Assembly: GCA_016713535.1 (NCBI GenBank)
Contig: JADJOY010000046.1
Location: forward strand, 1 to 58,064
DNA: 58,064 nucleotides
Source: JADJOY01 sp016713535 [NCBI: Deltaproteobacteria bacterium]
GTDB lineage: Bacteria > JADJOY01
Reading direction: 5' to 3'
Shown piece after piece: positions 44,104-53,555 of the stretch (position 1 is the first letter of the stretch; each line of letters begins with the position of its first letter). Below the pieces are notes generated by a model, which searched no databases, had not been told where the DNA came from, and saw only the letters and a program-made list of their open reading frames with translations. The position numbers and the translations under genes were made by a program.

Positions 44104-45599
44104 GAAGGGGCGCGGGAGCGCTGCCGCAGCCAGCGCCGGAGCGCCATCAGCGGGCGCACCCGCCAGAGGCGATGGCGGGCGCGCAGGCGCACCACCGCGC
44201 CGACCCACCCCCGGAGCGCGGCGAAGCGCATGCTCACGGTGCGGAAGGTCCGCCCGTCGAGGAAGCCGCTCAGGTAGTGGGCGTCCTCGATGAAGCGTGA
44301 GTCATCGGCCGTGAAGCCCGGGAAGTTGTTGCGGTCGTACCGCACCCGCGTCCAGCCCTCGAGGTCTTCGGGCGCGGTGAAGCCCATCGAGAGGCAGGTC
44401 TCGAAGAGCGGCGTCCCCGGGAAGGGCGAATCGATCGAGAGCGGCAGGATGCGCGCGTTCGGGTTGTCGCGGACCAGCCGCTCCATGAGGTGGAGCGTGT
44501 CGTGGACCTGGTCGACTCGCTCGAACGGCAACCCGGCCATGAAGCTGTACGCCGGTACCAGGTCGGTGGTGGCGAGCCGGCGGTTGGCCTCGAGGACGTC
44601 CGCGACGGTGTGGTCCTTCTCCATGCGGTCGAGGACCTCGTCGTTCCCCGACTCGACTCCCACGAACATCTGCCGGAAGCCTGCCGCCACGATGCTCGAG
44701 AGATCGTCGGCCGTGAAGCGCAGCACTTCGCCGACCCGGCAGTTGGCGTTGTGGAACCGGAACTCCACCGTGGAGGAGCGCATCTCCTCGGCGAACTGAC
44801 GCACCCGCTGGATGTCGATGAAGAACTCGTCGTCGAGCAGGAAGATGTCGCGCGCGCCGTAGCGCTGGTGGATCTCCTCGAATGCGGACCTCGCGCGGGG
44901 CGCGGACATGGCGCGCCAGCGGCGCTTGTCGAACACGCGGTTGTAGCAATACGTACAGCGATATGGACAACCGCGGCTGGTGACGAACGGCAGGCTGGTC
45001 GCGGGGGTGCCGAAGAGCGTCGAGCGGTAGCGGGTCAGGTCCACCGCGTCGTACTGCGGTAGCGCCATCTCGTCGAGCGGGGTGCGCGGTGGCTCCGGCT
45101 CGACGTGGGGGCGGTGAGAGTCGTCGAGGACCCCTACGCCGGGCACCGCGGCGAGCCCGCCCGTGTCGCGCAAGGCGCAGGCCAGCGCCGGAAGGGAGCG
45201 ATCTCCCTCGCCGACCACGATCGCGTCGACGAGCGCGTGGCGCAGCGTGGATTCCTGCACCAGTGACGCGTGCACGCCGCCCCACACGATCGGCACCGAG
45301 GGATCGGCGGCGCGCGTCACGCGCGCGGCGTCGAGACCGCCGTGGATCTGCGGGCCGGTCATCGACGAGATGCCGACCGCGAGGACCCGGCCGGTGGCGA
45401 TGCGGTCCTCGAGCGTCCGTCGCCACGCGGGGTCCTTGCGGACGTCGAGGACCGTAGCCCGCAGACCCACCTCACGGAGCGGCGGCACGAGCGTGAGGAG
45501 CGACAGCGGCGGCAGAACGGCCCCGGGGTCCTCCCAGCCGGTCGGCGGGTACACGAGGACCACCTCGTCTCGGTCGGCGTGGGCGGAGGATGGGCTCAT
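44100..45599 (-). CDS. B12-binding radical SAM protein
   Basis: 499 residues from the ATG at 45599; the frame upstream is compositionally random. An N-terminal B12-binding-like domain (VLVYPPTGWEDPGAVLPPLSL, IVWGGVHASLV, IVVGEGDRSL) lacks a clear DxHxxG, so base-off binding is unproven. The radical SAM core has CPYRCTYC, then VESGNDEVLDRM and AGLPFERVDQV. The C-terminus is basic (RLRARHRLWRVRPLMALRRWL), perhaps membrane-edge. First gene of the minus-strand operon, divergent from the H1-like unit. Confidence 0.88.
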   Translation of the reverse strand: MSPSSAHADRDEVVLVYPPTGWEDPGAVLPPLSLLTLVPPLREVGLRATVLDVRKDPAWRRTLEDRIATGRVLAVGISSMTGPQIHGGLDAARVTRAADPSVPIVWGGVHASLVQESTLRHALVDAIVVGEGDRSLPALACALRDTGGLAAVPGVGVLDDSHRPHVEPEPPRTPLDEMALPQYDAVDLTRYRSTLFGTPATSLPFVTSRGCPYRCTYCYNRVFDKRRWRAMSAPRARSAFEEIHQRYGARDIFLLDDEFFIDIQRVRQFAEEMRSSTVEFRFHNANCRVGEVLRFTADDLSSIVAAGFRQMFVGVESGNDEVLDRMEKDHTVADVLEANRRLATTDLVPAYSFMAGLPFERVDQVHDTLHLMERLVRDNPNARILPLSIDSPFPGTPLFETCLSMGFTAPEDLEGWTRVRYDRNNFPGFTADDSRFIEDAHYLSGFLDGRTFRTVSMRFAALRGWVGAVVRLRARHRLWRVRPLMALRRWLRQRSRAPS

Positions 45600-45864
45600 C
45601 GCGCGGGCGGCTGGCTTTCGCAGGAAACACCGCGAAAAGCGGTGCGGAAGCCGAGTGTACCGCGGACCGGGGCGCGCGCTCGCGTGGCCCGGACCCGGGG
45701 CCGTGGCGGAGCTCGGCGGCCAGCGCCTTCGACCGTCTGGGAACCCCGTCTCGGGGTCCTCGCCGCGCCGTCCACGCCCACACCCCGAGCGGGGAGCTGC
45801 GGGGGTGGGACGGGCCCTACCACTCTCAAACCACATCTCAGCACGGGAGCTGTACAAAAAAATC

Positions 45865-45893
45865 TTGACACCCAACATGTAGCGCACTAGAAG
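45865..45893 (+). promoter_or_regulatory. Near-consensus sigma70 promoter of the H1-like gene
   Basis: TTGACA (45865-45870), exactly 17 bases, then TAGAAG (45888-45893); an A-tract (AAAAAAA) sits just upstream like a UP element. The surrounding 150 bases are unusually A/T-rich for the window. Confidence 0.75.
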
Positions 45894-45910
45894 TGTTCCA
45901 TCACCTAGAT

Positions 45911-45982
45911 CCTGATGTGGCGGTTTTCTGAGACCCGAGGAACAGGACCGCGTGACCCGCATCCATAAAACGCCACATCAGG
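45911..45982 (+). promoter_or_regulatory. Leader inverted repeat of the H1-like gene
   Basis: CCTGATGTGGCG (45911-45922) and CGCCACATCAGG (45971-45982) are perfect complements. A bulged G then TTTT on the left pairs AAAA (45967-45970) on the right. The stem would enclose about 39 bases of the 5' leader, ending 10 bases before the ribosome site. Confidence 0.6.
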
Positions 45983-46008
45983 GCGACCCCACCAAGGAGG
46001 AGTAAAAC

Positions 46009-46128
46009 ATGGCGACGAAGAAGGCTGCACCCAAGAAGGGCGCTGCGAAGGCTGCACCCAAGAAGGCCGCTGCGAAGAAGGCTCCCGCGAAGAAGGCTCC
46101 GGCGAAGAAGGCCGCGAAGAAGAAGTGA
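46009..46128 (+). CDS. Histone H1-like Lys/Ala/Pro-rich small protein
   Basis: 39 residues made almost only of Lys, Ala and Pro in repeats such as AAPKK, AAKK and APAKK; it begins MATKKAAPKKG. Ribosome site AAGGAGG lies nine bases upstream. This composition resembles the C-terminal tails of bacterial H1-like and AlgP-type DNA-binding proteins, here as a stand-alone peptide. It probably binds DNA or RNA by charge. The near-consensus promoter, structured leader and terminator around it suggest high, independent expression. No globular domain. Confidence 0.85.
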   Translation: MATKKAAPKKGAAKAAPKKAAAKKAPAKKAPAKKAAKKK

Positions 46129-46225
46129 GCTGGTTGGTTCCCGTCGTTCGTTCGTAGTCGTTCGTCCGAGCGTTTCAGGTAGTCCCTGGCGCGCTTCGTT
46201 CCTCGGGTCACGAGAGCTGGTGAAG

Positions 46226-46264
46226 GGCCGGGCACCGCTCTGCGGTTGCCCGGCCTCGCCTTTT
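46226..46264 (+). terminator. Rho-independent terminator of the H1-like gene
   Basis: GGCCGGGC-CCGC (46226-46238) pairs with GCGGTTGCCCGGCC (46242-46255) with one or two small bulges and a 3-base loop, followed by TTTT at 46261-46264. It lies 98 bases after the stop. Confidence 0.7.
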
Positions 46265-46281
46265 CAGGCCATCTCGCCTCC

Positions 46282-48124
46282 ATGCAGCAGCCCCCGGAGC
46301 CTGCTGGCCAGCGGCCCACCGTCGTCGGTTCGGCGCGGTGGGTGGTGGTCGAAGCCGCACTCGCGGCCCACCTGGCATCGCTAGCCGGAAGCTTCACCGG
46401 CGACGACGTCCCGGCCCTACTCGGGAACCGCCTCGTCACCGGTCGGCTCGATCTCGGGCGGATCTTCACCACCAACTACTGGTGGGGGTTCGACGAGCAG
46501 GTCGACGTCCTCTACCGGCCGGTGACCGTCGTGGCGCACCACCTCGTGCACGCGCTGGGTGGGGGCGCCGCCCTGGTCCACCATGCGGCGAACGTGGCGC
46601 TCCACGCGGCGGTGTCGCTCGAGGTGCTGTGGCTCGCCGCTTTCCTCACAGCGAGCACGTCGGCCGCGCTCGCGGCCGGTGCTGTTCGCGGTGCACCCCC
46701 TGGCCAGCGAACCCGTCAACGCGCTCGTCGGCCGCGCCGACCTCCTCGCGGCCTGGCTCGGTCTGCTGTCGTTCCGCTTCCACCGTCGAGCGGGATGGGG
46801 CGGGGCCGTCGGCGCGTCGCTGTCGCTGGGGCTCGCCTGCCTCGCGAAGGAGTCGGCGCTGCCGCTGATCGGGTGGTTGGCGATGTCGGACCTGGTGTTG
46901 CGGGATCGGCCTGCTCGGGAGCTCGCGCCGCGCTGGGCGGCGCTGACCGTGACGTGCGGCGTGGGGCTCCTGCTGCGCGTGAACGCGGTGGGCTCGATCG
47001 GGCCGACGTCGCTGCCGCCGTTCTCCGACAGCCCGCTCTTTCACTGGTCGCGGGCTTCCCAGGTGCGCACCGCCCTCGCCCTCGTGAGCCACGCGCTCGG
47101 CCTCTTCGTGTTCCCGATCCGGCTGAGCGCCGACTACTCGTTCGACCAGATCCCCGAGGCGGCCGGGTGGTTCGAGCCGCGCGTGCTGGTTGGAGCCGTC
47201 GCGGTGGTGGGGATCGCGGTGCTTGCCCTCGACTGGCGCCGCCGCGGGGTGGCCGTCGCGGCGCAGCTCGTGGCGCTTGCCTACCTGCCGGTGTCGAACC
47301 TGCTGGTGCCGATGCGCACGGTGACGGCCGAGCGTCTGCTCTACCTGCCGATGGCCGGACTGGTGATCCTCGCGGCGTTGGTATGGGTGCGGGTCACGGC
47401 GGGGCGAGCGGCGAGTGCGCGCGTCGCCGGCCTCGTCCTCTGCGCCGTGCTGGCCATCCGCACCGCGCAGCGGTGCCGCGACTGGCACGACCCCGCGAGC
47501 CTCGCTCGCGCCACCGTGACGGCCAGCCCGCGGAGCTGGCGCGCGCATTACATGCAGGCGAGCGTGCTCGTGGGGCAGGGGCGCGCCGGCGACGCCGAGC
47601 GTGAGTACCGCGAAGTGCTGCGGATCGATCCACGCATCACCGACGCCTCGCGCGCGCTCGCGGGTCTGCTGGTCGCTCGCGGTGCGCTCGACGACGCAGC
47701 GGCGGTGCTCGGCGAGGCGGCGTCCAGCGGCCCCCGAGACGCCGCCACCTGGCTCGCGCTCGCGCGGGTCGAGAGCGCGCGGCGCCACGACGACGCGGCG
47801 CTCGCGGCATTCGCGCGCACCGCCGAGCTCGCTGGCGAGGTGCCGTCGGTGCGCATCGGGCGTGCCGAGATCGCGCTGCGGCGGGGCGACCCGCAGGCCG
47901 CGCTCGACGGCCTCGCCGGCATCGTCGCCGAGCGGCCCGACCGCGCCGACGAAGTGACGCCGGTGATGATCGACGCGCTCCTGGCGCTCGGACGCGTGGC
48001 CGAGGCGAGCGCCGCCGCGCAGGGCTGGCGGCCGCGCGGCGCAGCCGCCGAGTCCGCGAAAGCGGGGCGCCTCGGACGCGTCCGCACCGCGGCCGATACG
48101 CCGCCCCGAGCGGGTGCCCCGTGA
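46282..48124 (+). CDS. TMTC-like membrane protein with TPR tail (frameshift near 46676)
   Basis: About 614 residues. It begins MQQPPEPAGQ; membrane segments run to about residue 400. Motifs shared with eukaryotic TMTC O-mannosyltransferases and their bacterial relatives: VDVLYRPVTVVAHHLVH, then after a one-base break FAVHPLASEPVNALVGRADLLAAWL (two motifs), KESALPLIGWLA and TAERLLYLPMAGLV. The C-terminal 220 residues are TPR-like (GRAGDAEREYREVLRIDP). It likely glycosylates proteins or lipids from a polyprenyl sugar. The stop overlaps the next gene (GTGA). Confidence 0.78.
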
Positions 48125-48825
48125 GCACGGGAGGCGCGCCGGCCGGCCGGTCCCGGCTCGTGCTCATGGCGAAGCGGCCCCTGCCCGGCGAGGTGAAGAC
48201 GCGCCTCGCGCCGGCGCTCGGCGCCGCGGGCGCTGCGCGTCTCTACGCGGCGTTCCTCGACGACCTCGCCGACCAGCTCGGCGCGATCGAGGAGGTCGAG
48301 CGTCACCTCGCGGTCTGGCCACCGGATCCGGACGCGGCGTGGCTCGCACCCTATCGAGAGCGCTTCACGTGCGTCGCGCAGCGCGGCGACGGCCTCGCCG
48401 CGCGGATGGAGTCGATGGTCCGCGACGCCCTCGATCGCGATCGCTGCAGCGCGGTCGTCGTGGTGGGGAGCGACGTCCCGACGCTGCCGGTCGAGCACGT
48501 CCGGAGCGCCTTCGCGGCGCTCCGCGGCGGCGCCGACGCGGTGCTCGGCCCGAACCCCGACGGTGGCTACTACCTCCTCGGCCTGGTGCGCCTCGTCGCG
48601 GGGGTGTTCGAGGTGCCCATGAGCACCCCCGAGGTGCTGAAGGCGACCCGCAGCGCCCTCGACCGCGCGGGTGCCCGTGTCGCGCTGCTGCCGCCGTGGC
48701 ACGACGTGGACCTTCCCACCGACCTCGAACGGCTGCGCCGCGAGCTCACCAATCCCGCCGTGGCGCGGCGCGCTCCCCGCACCACGCGCGAGCTCGCGGG
48801 TCGCTCCTCGCCGGCTCGGGCATGA
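48121..48825 (+). CDS. DUF2064/TIGR04282-type glycosyltransferase-like protein
   Basis: 234 residues from a GTG. Short GT-A-like fold: LVLMAKRPLPGEVKTRLAP at the N-terminus (the family signature with GxxKTRL), then VVVGSDVPTLP, VLGPNPDGGYYLLGL and PPWHDVDLPTDLERL. Often encoded near sugar-nucleotide genes; substrate is not established. Coupled to the TMTC-like gene by overlap. Confidence 0.87.
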   Translation: MSTGGAPAGRSRLVLMAKRPLPGEVKTRLAPALGAAGAARLYAAFLDDLADQLGAIEEVERHLAVWPPDPDAAWLAPYRERFTCVAQRGDGLAARMESMVRDALDRDRCSAVVVVGSDVPTLPVEHVRSAFAALRGGADAVLGPNPDGGYYLLGLVRLVAGVFEVPMSTPEVLKATRSALDRAGARVALLPPWHDVDLPTDLERLRRELTNPAVARRAPRTTRELAGRSSPARA

Positions 48826-49036
48826 CCCTTTGGCGGTCACCCCGCGCCCACCCATCCGGGGCGGAATCGTTTGCTTTCCCGGGCCGCTGCGGAGCCTCGG
48901 CATCCCTCGCTTCACCTTGCATCGGTCTGGGGCGCGTATCATGATCGCGCACCCGCGCGGGCCGGTTCCCCTCGGCTCGGCGCGCTTCGTCGCTCGGTGG
49001 CGAGCCCGCGGGCTCGTCCCGCGGAGGAGAATCGCG

Positions 49037-49720
49037 ATGGCCCTGAAGCGCTGGATCGTCGTCGCCCTCGTGACCCTCACGACGAGCTCGCTCGGACCGC
49101 GGCTCGCCCGCGCCGATACCTACGCCTGGACCGACGAGAGCGGCGCCAGGCACCTCACGGATCGACTGTCGGCCGTGCCCGAGAAGTATCGCGACAAGGC
49201 GATCCGCGTGGGCGGCGCCCCGAGCGCGGCGCCGCAGCCCTCGACCCCGGCGCCGTCGGCCCCGTCCGGCTCGGCTGCCGCCGCGCCGTCCGGACCGGGC
49301 GGAGACGAGATCTTCCGCATGGGCGAGGCGCCGGTGGCGGGCACGCCGGCGACCCCGACGCCCGCCGAGCCCGGTCCCGTCGACGACAAGGCCGCCAACC
49401 CGACGGACCAGGACGGCCACGACAAGCACTGGTGGCAGCAGCAGATGGCGGGCGCCCTCAACCGGCAGAGCCGGGCCGACGACGCGGTCCGCACGCTCGA
49501 GTCCAACAAGATCGTGCTCAGCTACGGGCAGCCCTCCGACAAGACCAAGTACCGCGACGATCTCGCCAAGGCACGCAAGGAGAAGGAGGCCGCGGACAAG
49601 GGAGTCACGGACCTCCAGAAGCGCGCCAAGTCGGCGGGCGCCCCCGCGTCGTGGCTGATGCTCCCCGGGATGGAAGCGGGTTCCAACGCCAGAGGTGGAG
49701 CGGAGAAGAGCCAACCGTGA
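49037..49720 (+). CDS. DUF4124-type periplasmic protein
   Basis: 227 residues from an ATG with GGAGGAGA upstream. A signal (VVALVTLTTSSLGPRLARA) precedes YAWTDESGARHLTDRLSAV, the DUF4124 signature. A Pro/Ala/Ser-rich linker follows, then a charged helical end (SDKTKYRDDLAKARKEKE). Periplasmic, role unknown. The stop overlaps the nucleotide-sugar dehydrogenase start by four bases. Confidence 0.78.
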   Translation: MALKRWIVVALVTLTTSSLGPRLARADTYAWTDESGARHLTDRLSAVPEKYRDKAIRVGGAPSAAPQPSTPAPSAPSGSAAAAPSGPGGDEIFRMGEAPVAGTPATPTPAEPGPVDDKAANPTDQDGHDKHWWQQQMAGALNRQSRADDAVRTLESNKIVLSYGQPSDKTKYRDDLAKARKEKEAADKGVTDLQKRAKSAGAPASWLMLPGMEAGSNARGGAEKSQP

Positions 49721-50996
49721 CCTTGCTCGAGAAGATCCAGCGCAACGAAGCCCACATCGCCGTCATCGGCCTCGGCTACGTCGGGCTGCCGCTGGCGGTC
49801 GAGTTCGCCCAGGCCGGGTTCCAGGTCACCGGTTTCGACATCGACGACGGGCGCGTCGCCCAGGTGCGCGCCGGCCAGAGCTACATCGGAGACGTGCCGC
49901 AGGACGTCGTCGGACCGCTGGTCGCGAGCGGGCGCCTCGGAGCTTCCACCGATTTCGACGGGCTCGCGAGCGTCGACGCGGTCAGCATCTGCGTCCCGAC
50001 GCCGCTCAGGAAGACCAAGGACCCCGACATCTCCTACATCGTCGCGTCCGCCGAGGCGGTGCGGCGCCGCCTGCACCGCGGCCAGCTCATCACGCTCGAG
50101 AGCACCACGTACCCCGGCACCACCGAGGAAGTGGTGCGGCCGATCCTCGAAGCCGACGGCCTGAAGGTGGGCGAGGACGTGTTCCTCGCCTTCTCGCCCG
50201 AGCGCGTCGACCCCGGCAACGCGCGCTTCAACACCCGCAACACCCCCAAGATCATCGGCGGCAGCACGGCGCGCTGCGGCGAAGCCGCCAAGGCGCTCTA
50301 CGAGAAGGCGGTCGAGCGCGTGGTGCTGGTCTCGTCGACACAGACCGCCGAGATGGTGAAGCTCCTCGAGAACACCTTCCGCGCCGTCAACATCGGGCTC
50401 GTGAACGAGATCGCGATCATGTGCGATCGCCTGAAGCTCGACGTGTGGGAGGTGATCGACGCCGCGGCGACCAAGCCATTCGGCTTCCAGGCCTTCTATC
50501 CGGGGCCGGGGCTCGGCGGTCACTGCATCCCGATCGACCCGCACTACCTCTCCTGGAAGCTCAAGCTGCTCAACTACAACGCCCGCTTCATCGAGCTCGC
50601 CGGCGAGATCAACTCGGCGATGCCGCGCTACGTGGTGAACCGCCTGGTGCACGCCCTCAACGAGCGCAGGAAGTGCCTGAACGGCGCGAAGGTGCTGGTG
50701 GCGGGCGTGGCCTACAAGCGCAACGTCTCGGACGTGCGCGAGTCGCCGGCCCTCGACATCATCGAGCCTGCGCGAGGGCGGCGCCGAGTGAGCTACCACG
50801 ATCCGCTCGGAGCGATCGACCGCCGCCGACCTGCGAGGCGCGCCTCGACGACGCGAACCTGGCGGCGGCGGATGCGGTGGTGGTGGTCACCGACCATACC
50901 GGCATCGACTGGGAGCGCGTCGCGGAGCGCGCCTCGCTGCTGCTCGACACTCGCAACGCCGTGCGGACCGCCCGCGCCAACGTCGTCAAGCTCTGA
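49717..50996 (+). CDS. UDP-sugar dehydrogenase (WbpA/WecC-type), indels near 50770-50825
   Basis: Oxidises a UDP-sugar to its uronic acid with two NAD. About 428 residues from a GTG. Rossmann IAVIGLGYVGLPLAVEFA, VSICVPTPLRKTKDPD, ESTTYPGTTEEVV and the catalytic GPGLGGHCIPIDPHYL are intact; the HCIPIDP form fits UDP-N-acetyl-hexosamine dehydrogenases rather than UDP-glucose ones. The C-terminal half-site is broken by small indels near 50770, 50789 and 50825; pieces read VSYHDPL and AAADAVVVVTDHTGIDW. Supplies an acidic sugar to the glycan genes. Confidence 0.9.
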
Positions 50997-51036
50997 GCGC
51001 CTGGTTCGGGACGCTGGCGGAGCCGAGACCCGCGCC

Positions 51037-51686
51037 ATGAAACGGATCGTCACGCTCGCCGGGGCGGCGCTCGTGCTCGCTGGCTGCAGCGTGATCGACC
51101 TCGGCGCTAGCCGCGAGGCCGAGTACTTCGAGCAGGTGAAGGGGCTCGAGGACAAGGTCGAGGAGCTGACCAAGCAGTTCGACGACGCCAAGGCGCGCAT
51201 CGCGGAGCTCGAGAGCGACGAGCACGCGCGCTTCATCGACGCCTATCTGGCGAGAGCCAGAGCGCGCCCGCCGACCAGGCGCTCGTGGCCTGGGACGCGT
51301 TCCTGGCGGACTTCCCGGCGAGCCCGCTGGGCGGCGCCGCGCGTGAGCTACGCGACCGCACCCGCGCTCGCTCGCTGGAGCAGGACGTGGTCGAGGCCGA
51401 GGAGTACCGGGTGCTCCTCGACAAGCTCAAGGCCGCCGAGCCGGCGGCCCGCAAGGTGCTGATCGACGACTTCCTGACCCGCTTCCCCAACACCTCGCGC
51501 AGGGCCGACCTCGAGAAGCGCCTCGAGTCGCTCGGCGAGATCGACGCGCTGCGCAAGCAGTTCCTCGACGACGGCAGCGGCGGTGCCAGCACGGCAACGA
51601 CGCCAGCGCCGGCCGAGTCGACGCCGTCGAGCGGCGGCAAGGCCGGCCGCGCCCAGGTCGACGTGCCCGCGAAGCGGAAGCGCTGA
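51037..51686 (+). CDS. Coiled-coil lipoprotein (frameshift near 51256)
   Basis: About 216 residues. The signal ends LVLAGC. The mature N-terminus is a coiled coil (EDKVEELTKQFDDAKARIAE). After a one-base break near 51256 it continues SAPADQALVAWDAFLADFP, a TPR-like unit, then LIDDFLTRFPNTSRR. The tail is Ser/Thr/Ala/Lys-rich. Resembles YbgF-like or Tol-associated lipoproteins in layout only. Not assigned. Confidence 0.72.
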
Positions 51687-51739
51687 GGCGGTCGGCGAGG
51701 CCAGCCGCGCCGCGCGCCGTCCCGACCGGTCTTCACGCC

Positions 51740-52504
51740 ATGCGCGATGCCATCCCTTCGCCGTTCACCCGGGACCTGACCGAGCCGTTCCGGCGCTTCC
51801 GGTGGTGCTGGTGGAGCCCAAGTTCGCCGGCAACCTCGGGCTGGTGGCGCGCCGCGTCGACCGCGGGCTTCCTCGGATCTGCGCCTGGTGCGGCCCGCGC
51901 GCGCCGATCGACCCCTAGGCGCACGCCCATGGCGATGGCGGGTCGCACGATCCTCGACGAAGCGCGGATCCACGACGACGTCGCGGAAGCTCTCGCGGGC
52001 ACCGACGTGAGCTTCGCGGTGAGCCGCTTCGGCGGGCGGCACCGGCCCAACCCGGTCACGCCAGACTCGGCGGCGAAGATCCTCCTCGAGCACCTCCCCG
52101 CGGCGCGCGCGGCGCTGGTGTTCGGCTCCGAGGACTTCGGCCTGAGCCGCGAGCAGTGCGCGGGCTCGTGGGGCTACCTCTCGATCCCCACCGGCGGCAG
52201 TGCTCAGCTCGACCTGGCGCTGGCGGTCGCGGTGGTGGTCCAGGCGTTCGCCGCGGAGGCGCTCGCGCGGGGCCCCGTGGGGCGCGAGAGCGAAGGCGAG
52301 CGCGCGCACCTCGCGGCGCGGCTGATCGCGCTCCTCGAGCGCGTGGGCTTCATGGCCAGCGACGATCCCGGCTGCCTACGCCCCAAGGTGCTGGCCGTGC
52401 TGGCGCGCGCCGAGCTCGACCCGCGCGAGGTCAAGGTGCTGCACGGAGTGCTGGGCCAGGTCGAGAAGCACCTGGTGCCGGGCCCCCCGGGAGGTGCGTC
52501 GTGA
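51740..52504 (+). CDS. TrmJ/SpoU-like RNA 2'-O-methyltransferase (N-terminal indels)
   Basis: SPOUT methyltransferase. The C-terminal three-quarters reads cleanly: MAMAGRTILDEARIHDDV, ALVFGSEDFGLSREQC (SAM-loop motif) and YLSIPTGGSAQLDLALAVAVV (knot motif). The N-terminal 60 residues are broken by about four indels between 51795 and 51925; one frame shows VVLVEPKFAGNLGLVAR and another LRLVRP, together the usual TrmJ start. Length about 254. Member of the TrmJ group that methylates position 32 of tRNAs; exact substrate not provable. Confidence 0.82.
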   Translation: MRDAIPSPFTRDLTEPFRRFRWCWWSPSSPATSGWWRAASTAGFLGSAPGAARARRSTPRRTPMAMAGRTILDEARIHDDVAEALAGTDVSFAVSRFGGRHRPNPVTPDSAAKILLEHLPAARAALVFGSEDFGLSREQCAGSWGYLSIPTGGSAQLDLALAVAVVVQAFAAEALARGPVGRESEGERAHLAARLIALLERVGFMASDDPGCLRPKVLAVLARAELDPREVKVLHGVLGQVEKHLVPGPPGGAS

Positions 52505-53535
52505 AGGTGCTGATCGGAGCGGTGCAGGCACCGTTCATCCGCGGCGGCGCCGAGGCGCTCGTCGAGGGGCTCGAGCGGCGCTTCCGCGAGCGCGGCCACC
52601 GCACCGACGTGCTGCGCATCCCGCTGCGCATGCTGCCGCGGCCCGAGATCGTGAAGAACTGCCTCCTGTGGCGCTTGCTGGACGTCGAGGAGAGCTACGG
52701 CGAGTCGATCGACCTCTTCGTCACCACCAAGTTCCCGTCCTACGTCGTGCGCCATCCGCGCAAGGTGGTGTGGCTCTTCCACCAGATGCGCGAGGTCTAC
52801 GAGCTCTACGGTACGCGTCTCCTCCGCGTGGGGGGGCAGGGGATGGACCAGGTCGTTCGCGACGCCATCCACCACCTCGACCAGGTCGGGCTCGGCGAGG
52901 CGCGCAAGATCTTCACCATCTCGAAGACGGTGGCGGCGCGCCTCAAGGCCACCACCGGCCACACCGGCGAGTGCCTCTACCATCCGCCGCCGCTCGCGGG
53001 GCGCACACAGCGCGGCGAGTTCGGCGACTACGTGTTCACCGTCAGCCGGCTCGACCGCACCAAGCGCGTCGAGCTTCTCGTCGAGGCCATGGCCCACGTG
53101 CGCGCGCCGGTGCGCGCGATCATCGCCGGCGAGGGACCCGAGAAGGCCGCGCTCGAGCAGCGCGTCGCCGAGCTCGACCTCGGCCACAAGGTGATCTTCG
53201 CGGGGCGCCCGAGCGACGAGCGGATCGTCGAGCTCTACGCGGGGGCGCTCGCGGTCTTCTTCGCGCCGTTCGACGAGGACTACGGCTACGTGACGCTCGA
53301 GGCGTTTCTGTCGGGCAAGCCGGTCATCACGGCGCCCGACTCCGGCGGAGTGATGGAGTTCGTCGAGGACGGGATCTCGGGGAAGGTGGTGCCCGCCGAT
53401 CCGCTGCGCTTCGCGGACGCCATCGACACCCTCGCCGCCGACCGGCGCAAGGCCGCGGCGCTCGGGGCCGAGGGGCTCGCCCGCGTCGCGCCGATCTCCT
53501 GGGAAGGCGTGCTGGACGCGTTGACCTCGGTCTGA
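52501..53535 (+). CDS. Glycosyltransferase family 4
   Basis: 344 residues from a GTG that overlaps the previous stop. Acceptor half: FIRGGAEALVEGLERR, then VVWLFHQMREVYELYG. Donor half: FTVSRLDRTKRVELLVEAM, IIAGEGPEKAALE, FFAPFDEDYGYVTLEAF and PVITAPDSGGVMEFV, all standard GT4 motifs, with the E-x7-E pair (DEDYGYVTLE) for the nucleotide-sugar. No frameshift. Confidence 0.93.
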   Translation: MKVLIGAVQAPFIRGGAEALVEGLERRFRERGHRTDVLRIPLRMLPRPEIVKNCLLWRLLDVEESYGESIDLFVTTKFPSYVVRHPRKVVWLFHQMREVYELYGTRLLRVGGQGMDQVVRDAIHHLDQVGLGEARKIFTISKTVAARLKATTGHTGECLYHPPPLAGRTQRGEFGDYVFTVSRLDRTKRVELLVEAMAHVRAPVRAIIAGEGPEKAALEQRVAELDLGHKVIFAGRPSDERIVELYAGALAVFFAPFDEDYGYVTLEAFLSGKPVITAPDSGGVMEFVEDGISGKVVPADPLRFADAIDTLAADRRKAAALGAEGLARVAPISWEGVLDALTSV

Positions 53536-53555
53536 GACCGGCCCACCTCACGGAC

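Noticed and set aside
45978-46475. Phe/Ala-rich minus-strand frame opposite the H1-like gene
   Set aside because: It is the mirror of the Lys/Ala codons (AAG read as CTT/TTC) and has no start context or family.
48871-51462. An 863-residue frame spanning the dehydrogenase and lipoprotein
   Set aside because: It joins two genes through indels near 50770 and 51256; a lipoprotein signal begins at 51037.
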